From assembly GCF_900636575.1 (NCBI RefSeq), contig NZ_LR134293.1:62001-126000 (forward strand): a DNA stretch of 64,000 bases. The letters run 5' to 3'. The stretch comes from Streptococcus canis. Lineage in GTDB: Bacteria; Bacillota; Bacilli; Lactobacillales; Streptococcaceae. Shown here piece by piece: positions 36,356-46,100 of this stretch (position 1 is its first letter; the number at the start of each line of letters is the position of its first letter). Made by a program: the position numbers and the translations under genes. The notes under the pieces were generated by a model, which saw nothing but the letters and a program-made list of their open reading frames with translations, searched no databases and was not told the DNA's origin.

Positions 36356-37369
36356 TTAAAACTCCCAGTCGTCATCTGTTGTTTCTTCTGTTACTCCCAT
36401 AACATAAGACGACCCATTCCCTGAGAAAAAGTCATGGTTTTCATCTGCACGCGCTGACAATTGAGCAAATACTTCAGGTGAAATACGTGTCTCTTCTTCT
36501 GTGAAAGGTGAATCATAACCTAAATTTTGAAGGAATTTTCCAGCGTTATAAAGACTAAAACGGATGGCATCTTCTGCCAAATCGAAGCCTGCATAGAGTT
36601 CTCTTAAATAAGCTTTTTCAAGATCAATTAATTCATAGAGCAAGTCAAATACAAAGGTCTTCATCTCAGCCTGCTTTTCTGAACTAAGACGCGCTACTTT
36701 TTGCTGGTATTTGTAACCACTGTAATAATTGTGAATGACCTTATCTCGTAAAATTAAGCGAATAATATCAGATGTATTTGGCATTTTCCCTCGAGCCGAT
36801 AGGTAAAAAGGAAGGTAAAAGCCGCCGTACAATAAGAAACCTGGCATCATGGCTGCTGCTACTTTTGACTTCAAAGGATCATCGCCGGTATAGTAAGGGA
36901 TCAAGACATGCGCTCGTTGCTGTAAACTTTGAGTCGAAACTACCCACTCATGAGCTTCTTCAATTTGCTCGCTGCTGCACAGGGTCGAAAAAATTGTTCC
37001 GTAGGAACGGGCATGAATCGCCACCATAAAGGCAAAATTCGTGTAAATGACTTGTTCATGGTCTGTTTGTGAATGCTGAATTTGAGCCACATCCCCGACA
37101 GTTGCTTGTACCGTGTCTAGCAGGGTTAAGCCAGTATAGGTCCTGGTAATAAGTTGTTGCCAGTCCTCACCTAGAGACCTCCAAGAATTTAAGTCATTGG
37201 AAACAGGAACTTTCTCAGGCAACCAAAAATTTTGGGTGACACGGTTCCAAACTTCTAAATCTTTGTCATCATTGAGGTAATTCCAGTTGACTGAGCGCAT
37301 GTGTTTTTTGGTTTCAGATAGGGCGTAATCAATTGGCGATTGTGATCGCTTGTAGTAATGTTGATTCAT
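36356..37369 (-). CDS. nrdF: Ribonucleotide reductase radical subunit NrdF with VPK ligand substitutions (class Ie-like)
   Basis: A 337-residue NrdF-fold protein. In ordinary NrdF six side chains hold two metals (Asp, Glu, His, Glu, Glu, His). Here Asp85 (LLDTVQ), His119 and His213 remain, but the three Glu positions are Val116 (FMVAIH instead of FMEsvH), Pro176 (MMPGF instead of FLEsF) and Lys210 (LRDKVIH instead of IRDEaiH). The radical-site Tyr is kept (Tyr123 in HARSYG). This VPK set is the mark of metal-free class Ie subunits, which carry a tyrosine-derived DOPA radical installed with NrdI. Such an enzyme works under metal starvation imposed by the host. First gene of the operon; two NrdR boxes overlap the promoter. 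Confidence 0.93.
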   Translation of the reverse strand: MNQHYYKRSQSPIDYALSETKKHMRSVNWNYLNDDKDLEVWNRVTQNFWLPEKVPVSNDLNSWRSLGEDWQQLITRTYTGLTLLDTVQATVGDVAQIQHSQTDHEQVIYTNFAFMVAIHARSYGTIFSTLCSSEQIEEAHEWVVSTQSLQQRAHVLIPYYTGDDPLKSKVAAAMMPGFLLYGGFYLPFYLSARGKMPNTSDIIRLILRDKVIHNYYSGYKYQQKVARLSSEKQAEMKTFVFDLLYELIDLEKAYLRELYAGFDLAEDAIRFSLYNAGKFLQNLGYDSPFTEEETRISPEVFAQLSARADENHDFFSGNGSSYVMGVTEETTDDDWEF

Positions 37370-37617
37370 TTGTCTCCTTCAAGGCTTGATTTTTTATAGG
37401 ATTAGCTAGTGACATTAAGCCTAAAATATCACTAGACAAGAGTAAGGACAGCATTAACTTTTAGGCAACACAAAAAGACTTGCCGATAAGCAACCTTAGA
37501 TATATGACTGGTTTTCAGTTTCCTGACACTTCTACTGGTAGCAAGTGTCACCTGTCTTATTGAACAATCTAATAGTCCATTTCTCCTCGAAAAGTTAAGC
37601 GTGCTTAACTTTTTATA
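37370..37617 (-). promoter_or_regulatory. Long structured 5' leader of nrdF-nrdI-nrdE
   Basis: About 248 bases lie between the predicted transcription start and the nrdF ATG (AAGGAG just before it). On the minus strand, three clear hairpins occur: AAAGTTAAGC/GCTTAACTTT (about 37590-37616), TGACACTT/AAGTGTCA (about 37526-37553) and CTAGTGA/TCACTAG (about 37406-37435). No known riboswitch is recognised. Confidence 0.5.
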
Positions 37618-37623
37618 AAAACA

Positions 37624-37677
37624 ATAATAACACAAGATATAGTGTTTTGCAATGTTTTTTATTACAAGATATAGTTT
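37624..37677 (-). promoter_or_regulatory. nrd promoter with two NrdR boxes
   Basis: On the minus strand, -35 TTGCAA (37647-37652), 17-base spacer, -10 TATTAT (37624-37629). Two NrdR boxes on the plus strand read ACAAGATATAGTGT (37632-37645) and ACAAGATATAGTTT (37664-37677), 32 bases apart, about three helical turns, so on one face. One box fills the spacer, the other lies just upstream of -35. NrdR represses ribonucleotide reductase genes when dATP is high. Confidence 0.8.
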
Positions 37678-37730
37678 AAAACCTTCAATTATACCATAAT
37701 ATTGCAGTGGTAAGACTTGTCAAAAAAAAT

Positions 37731-37764
37731 AAAAAAGCAGACTGAAGACAAAGTCCACAGTCTG
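37731..37764 (-). terminator. Terminator of metG
   Basis: On the minus strand, stem CAGACTG/CAGTCTG (loop TGGACTTTGTCTT, itself partly paired), then CTTTTTTATTTTTTTT. Confidence 0.9.
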
Positions 37765-37810
37765 ATCTTTAGCAATGCCTACAATAGTTTTATCTAGGCT
37801 GGTCTGAGAA

Positions 37811-39808
37811 TCACCCAATCACACTTCCATTTGGGACAGATGAATCAACGGTTAAAACCGTTAACCGATCCCCATGCTCTGCTGATAAAATCATGCCTTG
37901 ACTGATGTATTTTTTCATCATTTTACGAGGTTTGAGATTGGCAACAATTTGTAGTTTTTTACCAACTAATTCTTGTTCGTTGGGGTAGAATTTAGCAATG
38001 CCTGATAAGATTTGGCGGTCTTCCCCATCTCCTGCGTCTAGTCTAAAGCACAGCAATTTATCAGAACCTTCCACTTTTGATACTTCCTTGACTTCTGCCA
38101 CACGAATTTCCACAGCGTCAAAGGTTTCAAATTTGATGTCGTCTTTTTCAGATTTGAGCTCAACATCTTCAGGTACCCATTCTTTTTCTTGGGAAATAGC
38201 TGAGCTGTCACCCATTTGTGCTTTGATGTAGTCAATCTCAGCTTCCATGTCAAGGCGTGGGAAAATCGGTGTCCCCTTGGCAACAACCTTTGTATTGGCA
38301 GGAAAATCTGCTAGAGCAAGAGCTGACAAATCAGAAACAGGTGCCAAACCAAGTTGTGCCATGATGGCAGCTGATGTTTCCATCATAAATGGTTGAATCA
38401 AATGAGCAACCACGCGCAAGCTGGCTGCCAAATGCGCCATAACACTGGCCAGTTGAGCTTTATCACCATCTTCTTTGGCAAGAACCCAAGGAGCTGTTTC
38501 ATCAATGTATTTGTTGGTACGAGCGATGATTGTCCAAACAGCCTCTAAGGCGCGTGGATAGTCCACCGCTTCCATGTGCTTATGGTAATCTGCTAGCTGA
38601 GCATCAATCAGTTGACTTAAGTCAGCATCAAAGGCAGTTCCATTGTCAACATAAGCTGGCACCATGCCATCAAAATACTTGTTAATCATCGCAACGGTAC
38701 GATTCAATAAATTCCCAAGATCGTTGGCTAATTCATAGTTGATACGACCCACATAATCTTCAGGGGTAAAAGTACCATCTGAACCAACCGACAAGGCCCT
38801 CATCAAGTAATAGCGAAGAGGATCAAGTCCAAAGCGCTCGACCAACATTTCTGGATAGACCACATTGCCTTTTGATTTGGACATTTTGCCGTCTTTCATG
38901 ACAAACCAACCATGGGCAATTAAGCGTTCTGGCATTGGCAAATCAAGCATCATGAGCAAAATTGGCCAGTAGATGCTATGGAAGCGTAAAATATCTTTAC
39001 CAACCATGTGGAAAACCGTGCCATTCCAGAATTTATCAAAGTTGGCATGATCAGCTTGACCATAACCAAGGGCTGTCGCGTAGTTTAGGAGGGCATCAAT
39101 CCAGACATAAACCACGTGTTTGGGATTTGATGGGACAGATACACCCCAAGTGAAGGTGGTACGACTGACTGCTAAATCTTCTAAACCTGGCTCAATAAAG
39201 TTTTTCAACATTTCATTCATGCGGCCGTCTGGTTGGATAAAGTCTGGTTGCTCTTTAAAGAAGGCTACGAGACGATCAGCGTATTTGCTAAGGCGTAGAA
39301 AGTAAGATTCTTCAGAGACCCACTCCACTTGGTGACCTGATGGGGCAATACCACCAATGACCTGACCGTCTTCATCTCTAAAAACTTCTTCTAGTTGGCT
39401 TTCAGTGAAAAATTCCTCATCAGAGACAGAATACCAGCCAGAGTATTCGCCAAGGTAAATGTCATCTTGCGCTAGCAATTTTTCAAAAACAGCAGCAACA
39501 ACTTCCTCATGGTAATCGTCAGTTGTCCGGATAAATTTGTCATAGGAAATATCCAGTAATTGCCAAAGGGCTTTGACATCCTTTGCCATATGATCAACAT
39601 AGGTTTGAGGTGTGATACCAGCTTCTTCAGCCTTGGTTTGAATTTTTTGTCCGTGCTCATCAAGTCCTGTGAGGTAAAAGACCTCATGGCCCATCAGGCG
39701 CTTGTAGCGTGCCAAAACATCACAGGCAATGGTGGTATAGGCAGAACCAATGTGTAATTTCCCAGATGGGTAATAGATGGGGGTAGTAATGTAAAATGGT
39801 TTTTTCAT
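37811..39808 (-). CDS. metG: Methionyl-tRNA synthetase
   Basis: A 665-residue class I synthetase. HIGH-type motif HIGS (near residue 20, [12 protein letters not shown]) and KMSKS (about residue 309). The four-Cys zinc knuckle of some MetRS is absent, as in the shorter form. A C-terminal tRNA-binding OB-fold (about 565-665, [14 protein letters not shown]) aids dimerisation. A hairpin (AATCATAC/GTATGATT, 39825-39850) precedes the ribosome binding site. No T-box motif is seen. Confidence 0.97.
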   Translation of the reverse strand: MKKPFYITTPIYYPSGKLHIGSAYTTIACDVLARYKRLMGHEVFYLTGLDEHGQKIQTKAEEAGITPQTYVDHMAKDVKALWQLLDISYDKFIRTTDDYHEEVVAAVFEKLLAQDDIYLGEYSGWYSVSDEEFFTESQLEEVFRDEDGQVIGGIAPSGHQVEWVSEESYFLRLSKYADRLVAFFKEQPDFIQPDGRMNEMLKNFIEPGLEDLAVSRTTFTWGVSVPSNPKHVVYVWIDALLNYATALGYGQADHANFDKFWNGTVFHMVGKDILRFHSIYWPILLMMLDLPMPERLIAHGWFVMKDGKMSKSKGNVVYPEMLVERFGLDPLRYYLMRALSVGSDGTFTPEDYVGRINYELANDLGNLLNRTVAMINKYFDGMVPAYVDNGTAFDADLSQLIDAQLADYHKHMEAVDYPRALEAVWTIIARTNKYIDETAPWVLAKEDGDKAQLASVMAHLAASLRVVAHLIQPFMMETSAAIMAQLGLAPVSDLSALALADFPANTKVVAKGTPIFPRLDMEAEIDYIKAQMGDSSAISQEKEWVPEDVELKSEKDDIKFETFDAVEIRVAEVKEVSKVEGSDKLLCFRLDAGDGEDRQILSGIAKFYPNEQELVGKKLQIVANLKPRKMMKKYISQGMILSAEHGDRLTVLTVDSSVPNGSVIG

Positions 39809-40068
39809 GATTGTTTCCTTTCAAAATCATACTCCACTGAAAGTATGATTGAGAGATGTAGTGTGACATCTGACTTTTTCGTGTCTGAGCTCAGCCAATC
39901 AAGGCTAAGTAAACCTGCTGCATCAATCTTCTATTCGGAAAAGATTAACTGAAAACAACAGTTATCAATGGTTCATTATACCATATTTTAAGGGGCAGCA
40001 AAACCAGTAAATCAGGGGAGAGCAATCAAAATCTTGCCCTAAATGAGCTTCTTCGCTCCACAAGTCAG
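39809..40068. promoter_or_regulatory. metG upstream region with hairpin
   Basis: About 260 bp. It contains the inverted repeat AATCATAC/GTATGATT at 39825-39850 just ahead of the metG ribosome binding site, and AT-rich promoter-like sequence near 39970-39990. No ORF and no T-box consensus. Confidence 0.4.
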
Positions 40069-40776
40069 TCAAGTTCTTTTAATCGGTTTGATTTTGGTTT
40101 GAACGTGATAAAATTCCTGAGCCAACAGGTAATTGACATAGAGTAAAGGAATTAAGATAGGAGACAAAGCATATTCACCATGTGATAAGGATAAGAGGGT
40201 CGAGCAAACCACGCCGCAGGCAAAGGCTACAATGACAATCAAGGTATTACGACCAATATGGATGATTTCTTGGTTCCTTTCATACAAGCCTTTGGTCAAT
40301 AAATAAGCGGCATTTTTAATATTTCCTGTCATCATAACATTAGCATAACTAGCTCCTCGCAAGGTTTTAAAGGTATCTACCTGAATAGAAGCAAAAAAAG
40401 CCAAGGCTGATACCGTAAAAAATGAGGGCAGCAAAGGGGTTAATAAGGCTGTCACTAAAGCAATCCCCGTTAAAATAAAACTAGATAAGAGGTACCAGTG
40501 TATCCCCTTTTTAGTGGCCCAGTGGCGCATAAAATAAGTAATGGACTGTCCAAGCATAAAAACTGTCACGGGAAGTAAATATTGCAGCGCCTCCTGTAAT
40601 TGATTTTCCGATAGACGAATAGCCAAAAATAAGAGGTTTCCTGTCTGTACTCCAGCAAAACGCTTGCCTTGAGTCATATAGGTAAAGGCATTGACATAGC
40701 CACTGATAAAACAGAGCATCATGGCACACCGTAATCCCTCATAAACCTGATATTTCTTTCGTTTTTTTCTCGACAT
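40069..40776 (-). CDS. YoaK/DUF1275 family membrane protein
   Basis: A 235-residue protein from the ATG of MSRKKRKKYQVYEG, preceded by AAGGA; an ATG eight codons earlier lacks a site. Six to seven hydrophobic segments; GYVNAFTYMTQGKRFAGVQTGNLLFLAI and ANVMMTGNIKNAA are the family's conserved motifs. The family is of unknown function, possibly a transporter. It stands alone between metG and a decayed stretch. Confidence 0.88.
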   Translation of the reverse strand: MSRKKRKKYQVYEGLRCAMMLCFISGYVNAFTYMTQGKRFAGVQTGNLLFLAIRLSENQLQEALQYLLPVTVFMLGQSITYFMRHWATKKGIHWYLLSSFILTGIALVTALLTPLLPSFFTVSALAFFASIQVDTFKTLRGASYANVMMTGNIKNAAYLLTKGLYERNQEIIHIGRNTLIVIVAFACGVVCSTLLSLSHGEYALSPILIPLLYVNYLLAQEFYHVQTKIKPIKRT

Positions 40777-40851
40777 CCTGGTCCTTTTAACACCCTTCAT
40801 TGACCGTATTTTGCAAAAGAAAAAATACTGAAGAACAGTATTTTGCTCGCT

Positions 40852-41035
40852 TTAAGGAGATTTGGCAGCCAGACCAGCTAAGAAAGGTTTAACAGACACA
40901 CTCGCCCTACCAAAGCTGGCAAACCTCCAAATGGTAGGCTTAGTATAGCATACGAGTGCTGGCAAATCAAGCCTCTCTAAGATTTTCTCTGTATTTTTTA
41001 AAGCCTCCTCATCAGTTTTATTCCCAGACAAGGAG
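40852..41035 (-). pseudogene. Unidentified gene fragment next to an element scar
   Basis: The minus-strand frame ending KPFLAGLAAKSP reads GYDSLSGNKTDEEALKNTEKILERLDL upstream. It has protein-like composition but runs straight into the hairpin-rich scar at about 41040, so it is the 3' end of a gene cut off there. Family not recognised. Confidence 0.4.
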
Positions 41036-41165
41036 TCATAACCACCCGTGAAAACGGGTAGCTTGTACACCGGCTATAAGCCGTTTCTCTCCAGCGGCGC
41101 CTAAAGACGCTCGCTGAAGACGTTCAGGTTATGCTTGCATTACTTGACTGAAGCCCGTAACAACA
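41036..41165 (-). mobile_element. Palindrome-rich scar, IS200/IS605-like end remnant
   Basis: On the minus strand it reads CGGCTTATAGCCGGTGTACAAGC then CTACCCGTTTTCACGGGTGG: a GGCTTATAGCC hairpin followed by a CACCCGT/ACGGGTG-type terminal hairpin. This layout resembles the right end (and omega-RNA 3' end) of IS200/IS605 elements carrying tnpB. No transposase or tnpB remains. GC content is visibly above the surroundings. Confidence 0.4.
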
Positions 41166-41235
41166 AGCTTTTATCTTATGGCTTCGAGTCATAATAAAGA
41201 AAAGAACAAGTGCTCATGACTTGTCCTTTTCCTCT

Positions 41236-42909
41236 TTATTCTGTTACCTGTTGCTTATTGGGGTCAATCATCTTAAAGTTTTTTAGGAAATGTTCATCTG
41301 CTAATTCCGCTTCAAAGCGATCACCGACCTTAAGGAAAGGTAAGTAATCAGTTGTGTCGTTACTTGCCTTAACCTTATAAATGCGACCATCAGAGGCAAG
41401 GTAATAAACCGTTGTTCCTGAAATGATTTGACTGGCTAATTGATCTATTTGTCCAGAAATAAGCTTAGCTTTTTTCTTAGAAGCTGTTGCTGACGACAAG
41501 GAACTGGTATCACGATCAGTAAACTGAGCAATCAAGGTTTGAATATCATTATTAACCGTAACTTGTTGATAATCTTCTGCATCAACCAGAGCATAGGATT
41601 TAACCAGACCAGCATCATCTTTCAACGAAATCAAATAGTAAGCTTTATCATTTAACTTGACGAGTGTTGGGGCGGTTGCAGAATATTTTTTTTCTTGAAC
41701 TTCTCCTTCGGCAGACTTCATGGCAGAGCGTTCCGTAGCTGAAGCTAGCTTGTAGTTGGTAATTTCTCTTGTCCGCATATTAACCAAGATAAAGCCAAGG
41801 TTTGATGAGTCAGCGGTCGCTGATGTAATACCTGTGTAGAGATAAATATCTGAACCGATGGTGATGTAATTGTAACTATCTGTTGTTTGTTTGACACCTG
41901 TTTGGCTAAAGACAGTATTCCAATACCCATTTTGATAGGTATAATGGTCGTTAACCCTTTCCAGAACATTTTCAGAAGAATAGACACGATCTACCCATTT
42001 TGGCACTGATTTGAGGTCATAAAATGTGGACTTGCCGCTAACAGCATCTAATAAGATGACACCTGTCGGATCCTGCGATGACAAGCCAAATTTTGGAGCA
42101 TAGGTTGTTGCAACATAGTAGGGATTACCATCGTCATCAACTTCAAAAGAAGGATCAGCAAAAATAGTCATCGGATACTGAAAACGCAAATGCCTCATAG
42201 TATCTCGGAAAAGGTACTCAGAACGCGAATACTTCATGGCTTTTTTTAATTTGACCAATTCGGCCTTGCCTGTGGTTTGATTAACCTTGACATAGTAATT
42301 AATCCCTTCTTGACGGTTGGTCACCCATTTCCAAAAAGACTTGTATTCTAAAGGTGAGACACGATAAGGAAGCTTGCCAATGGTAATCTGACGATATTCG
42401 TCTGAAATACCAAACTGAGAGACCTTGTCAATCGTTCCTAGATAGGTGTCACCAATTTTTTCGGCAGAATCTCGGTCTAAAAGAGCAAGTGCTGATAAAT
42501 CCGTTTCTGGGAAATCTTTGTTAAAGTCGGCATCCTTGACATGAATCACATGAGCATAGGACTTGGCACGAAAAAGTTTCGTATTAACCACTGCTATTAA
42601 TGACAAGAGTCCGACAATTATCGCGATGGTCAGAATAAGCCACTTCAATACTCCTGTTGAAGAAGTCATTGAAAATCGCGCAGTGACATCTTTGCGGCCA
42701 TAACCTTGCTTAAAGGCATGCGTTACCGTTTTTTTTAAGTCAAAACTTGACAAGATGGCCAAGGTCATCAAAGCCAGCATGAGAGCAAGAATAACAAAAA
42801 ACCAAAACGTTAAACTCCAAATATTTAAGGCCGGCAAATAAATCCAATAAAAAGCCGCCAGAACAAAGAGGTCTAACCCAACCAAAATTAGCGTTACCGT
42901 TTTCTTCAT
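41236..42909 (-). CDS. Large membrane-anchored protein of unknown function
   Basis: A 557-residue protein. Three hydrophobic helices in the first 110 residues (about 5-27, 33-55, 88-108) are followed by a long soluble region, probably extracellular, rich in beta strands and Tyr/Asp/Lys (for example NPYYVATTYAPKFGLSSQDPTGVILLDAVSG), which looks propeller-like. The C-terminal section includes TTVYYLASDGRIYKVKASNDT. Intact, with a normal start. It lies directly downstream of the protease gene with a 225-bp gap. Family not recognised; conserved in streptococci as I recall. Confidence 0.6.
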   Translation of the reverse strand: MKKTVTLILVGLDLFVLAAFYWIYLPALNIWSLTFWFFVILALMLALMTLAILSSFDLKKTVTHAFKQGYGRKDVTARFSMTSSTGVLKWLILTIAIIVGLLSLIAVVNTKLFRAKSYAHVIHVKDADFNKDFPETDLSALALLDRDSAEKIGDTYLGTIDKVSQFGISDEYRQITIGKLPYRVSPLEYKSFWKWVTNRQEGINYYVKVNQTTGKAELVKLKKAMKYSRSEYLFRDTMRHLRFQYPMTIFADPSFEVDDDGNPYYVATTYAPKFGLSSQDPTGVILLDAVSGKSTFYDLKSVPKWVDRVYSSENVLERVNDHYTYQNGYWNTVFSQTGVKQTTDSYNYITIGSDIYLYTGITSATADSSNLGFILVNMRTREITNYKLASATERSAMKSAEGEVQEKKYSATAPTLVKLNDKAYYLISLKDDAGLVKSYALVDAEDYQQVTVNNDIQTLIAQFTDRDTSSLSSATASKKKAKLISGQIDQLASQIISGTTVYYLASDGRIYKVKASNDTTDYLPFLKVGDRFEAELADEHFLKNFKMIDPNKQQVTE

Positions 42910-43134
42910 AATGACAATCTCCTAACCAATCAGTCTCTAAAAATGAAGAACCTAAATTCCTTATCTTATTTATTATATTGTAACATACTTGTGTCCAAAA
43001 ATGGTATTAAAGTTGGAAGAGATTGGAACGTGAGAAAGTCCTATACGCTTATTTAGATGTGCTTGTCACCCTTTATCAACTAAGATATTTTGTCTCATCA
43101 GGTGAAATCAACGAAAGCTTTCTGTACCATTCGT

Positions 43135-46100
43135 CTAATCTGTTGATGAGAGGTCTTTTTTACGGCTAAAGAGGTAAGAGAGTGTAAGGATTAAGAAGCC
43201 AAATGCACTCCATTTAACCATAGTCTTATCGCCAGTCCTTGGTAATTGAGCTACTCCTGCTGATTTTGCCCTGCTTTCTACATGATCTGCCATGGTTGGC
43301 AACGCAAAGTAATCAGAGCCAATATTAGCTAGTGCAGACATGTCTTTCTCAGCCGGAGATACAGCTAAATGAGCTGAGTCTGGCACTAGACGCACTGCCA
43401 ATTCATGAACGTCATTTTGCTGGACTAGCACCTTGGTCTCTCCATCAATGTGGTAACCTTTTGGAAGGGAGACGACCAGTTCATAGGTACCCGCCTGAAC
43501 CATTTTGCCATAAGCCCTTGGCACATATAAAGACTGGTTGAGAGGAATCAAGTGGCCTTGAGGTGCTCTAAGGCTTACCTGACTACCCGCTGGCAGCAAG
43601 TTATCAAAATGAACAGTTACTTGGCCCGATGCCAGCTTTGTCATTTTAAAGTCAATGTGTTGAAAGTCATTTTCTGCCGTTAAGGTAAACGGAAGGACTT
43701 TATCGGATTGAAGTTCCAAAAGATTGGTATCGTAGGTCAACAGCTCAACTGTGTAGTGGCCAAATGGCAAAATCAAGCTGTTTGCTGAGTTATTGAAATA
43801 ATCCAAGGTTTCAATAGGTTTACCGTCAGCATCGCGAACAAGATAGGTAAATCTAGTTGGGAATTTTTCTTCAAGAATAGGTAGGTCTAGAGCCAAGCTT
43901 AAGACCCCTTTGTCCTGCCCTACTTCTCTGAGATTAGGCAAAGTCGTAAAGGATACATTACCAGCCTTGTCTTCCACGAGATAATAAAAGTTAGCCGCTG
44001 CAACCCCTTCAATTTTAGGAATGGTGTAGGAACCATCCTCATTTTTAGGAAGGAAGACCTTGTTATCACTAACTATAACAGTGTGCTTATCTTCTGTCAC
44101 ATTAAAGTTACGCCCATTCTTGGAAATCAAGTAGAACACTTCTTCTCGGGCAATTCCTGAAGTACTGATAGCTTGCGGTTTGCTAGGTGTAAAGTATTCG
44201 ACATCCTTCACCGTATGGAAACGTCCCTGAGTGAGGATTGGTTTATGATAACTGACTGTCACGATATGAGTTTCTTCATGAGCAGTACCGTTTTCATCGC
44301 GATAGTTAATCACATATTGATACTCACCGGATCTGACTTTGGCACCTCCAGCTGTTACGCCATGCCAAGCAGTACTTTCACTATCTGAGACATTAGCTCC
44401 TAGTTGACTAAACCAAATAGGCTGAGATCTCTTCTGGTCGTCTTTAGCAAAAACAGTGACTTGTAAGTCTTGATAGTTCTTGTTTGGTACCCCTTTAAAG
44501 GCCACAAAGTCCTTGTTGCCATCCCCATTTGGAGAAATGAACAATTCATGGTTCAATTTGACCAAATGACTCTGAGGACGATTGCGATGAGTTACTGCTA
44601 AATGTGCTTGATTAGTGACTAATCCTGTATCAGTTACAGCCATCTCAAGCTGATCATCATAAACTTTTTTGGTTTGGTAATTGCCTTCAGTCAGATTGAA
44701 CGTCATCACTTCTTGCTCAAGAGACTCAGGCAGATGATCTCCTAATTTAGCAATAGCCCTGTTGCCTGCAAAGTCCTCCACCATATAATAGAAGTCATCC
44801 AAGGCAACCTTATCAATCGGTAAAATAAAGCTGCCATCTGCTTGTCGAGGCACAAATTGTTTATTGTCTGCCACAGAGACATATTTGTAGCCGTCATTAA
44901 TGGTAATAGTGTAGGGCTTCCCGTCTTTGGTGTCCAAATAAAAGACACTGTTTCTTAAAACACCTGATTGGCCACGATCTTCTAAAACTGATGGTTTGAA
45001 GCGATTAGTAGCGGGATCAAAAGTTGCTTGACCTAAAACTGGTTTTTGACGATCTAAAATCAATTCAAAGGTCATTTCTTGACGCTTGGCCCCAACCACA
45101 TCTGGGTAATAAGATACCACATAATGGTAATAACCATCTGGTAACTCAGCACCTGTCAAGGATTTCCCCTCAAATTCTGTTTCTAATAGTGTTGTTGATT
45201 TCGCAAAACGAATGTCACTATTAAAATTTTTATCACCTTTGAAAGTTTTTGGACTAACCCATAAAGGCTCTTTATGCGCTGCATCACTAGCCAAATAAAC
45301 ACTGGCTTTGAGTCCTTGGTACTTTCGCAAGAAAACGCCCTTGAAAGCTGCAAAGTCTTGGTTATTATCCCCATTTGGTGAAATGGCCAGAACGGGTTGC
45401 CCTTGACTATTTTTAGCTAAGATAAATTTCCCTTCTTGATTTCTAAACGTACCTAATGTGTGTAGCCCATTATCTGAAACCGTTGCCGTTGAGACATTCG
45501 TTTCCGCACCAAGTGTCACCAATCCTGTAAAATGCTTACCCACGTAAATATCATCTTTAGGACCAGACTCATCAAAGTAAAAGCCCTTTTTCCCTTGTGC
45601 TTTTAACTGGTAAATAGACTCTTCAACCACTGCTAAGTTTTCAAATGCACCTTTGAAGCCTACAAAAGGAATATTAATCTGATTGTGCTGTTTATTTTTA
45701 CTATCCACAAAACGAACAAAGCCTTCCAAATAATAACCATTTGGCATTTGCTTGCTTAATTCTTCAGCGAAAGCTGACGCATCTAGCTGGATCGTAACTG
45801 TCTTTTGACCATTCGCTGGAATGTCAACAATATCTCCTTGATAAGTTTTCAAAGATCGAGAGGACAATGTAAAACGCCCTTCTTTGGAATCAATAGCATC
45901 CGTTAATAATTCTGTCTCGTAGCGGAGTGACTTGGTTTCTTGTGATAAATTGTGAACTGTTACTTCAAAAGAAATAGTATCTGTGACATTTCCTAGAGAA
46001 ATACTACCGTAATTATCTTTTCCTGTGACATAGAGTCCACTGCTTACTGCTGCTTCAATATTGAGCAAACCAGCTCCCTGCTGACGTGGCGATGTTGTGG

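Noticed and set aside
37432..37635. 67-codon ORF in the nrd leader
   Set aside because: It overlaps the leader hairpins and -10 box, has no ribosome binding site and no protein-like pattern.
39809..40000. T-box riboswitch before metG
   Set aside because: Hairpins exist, but neither the GNUGGNACCGCG-type antiterminator sequence nor the AGUA-box layout is present.
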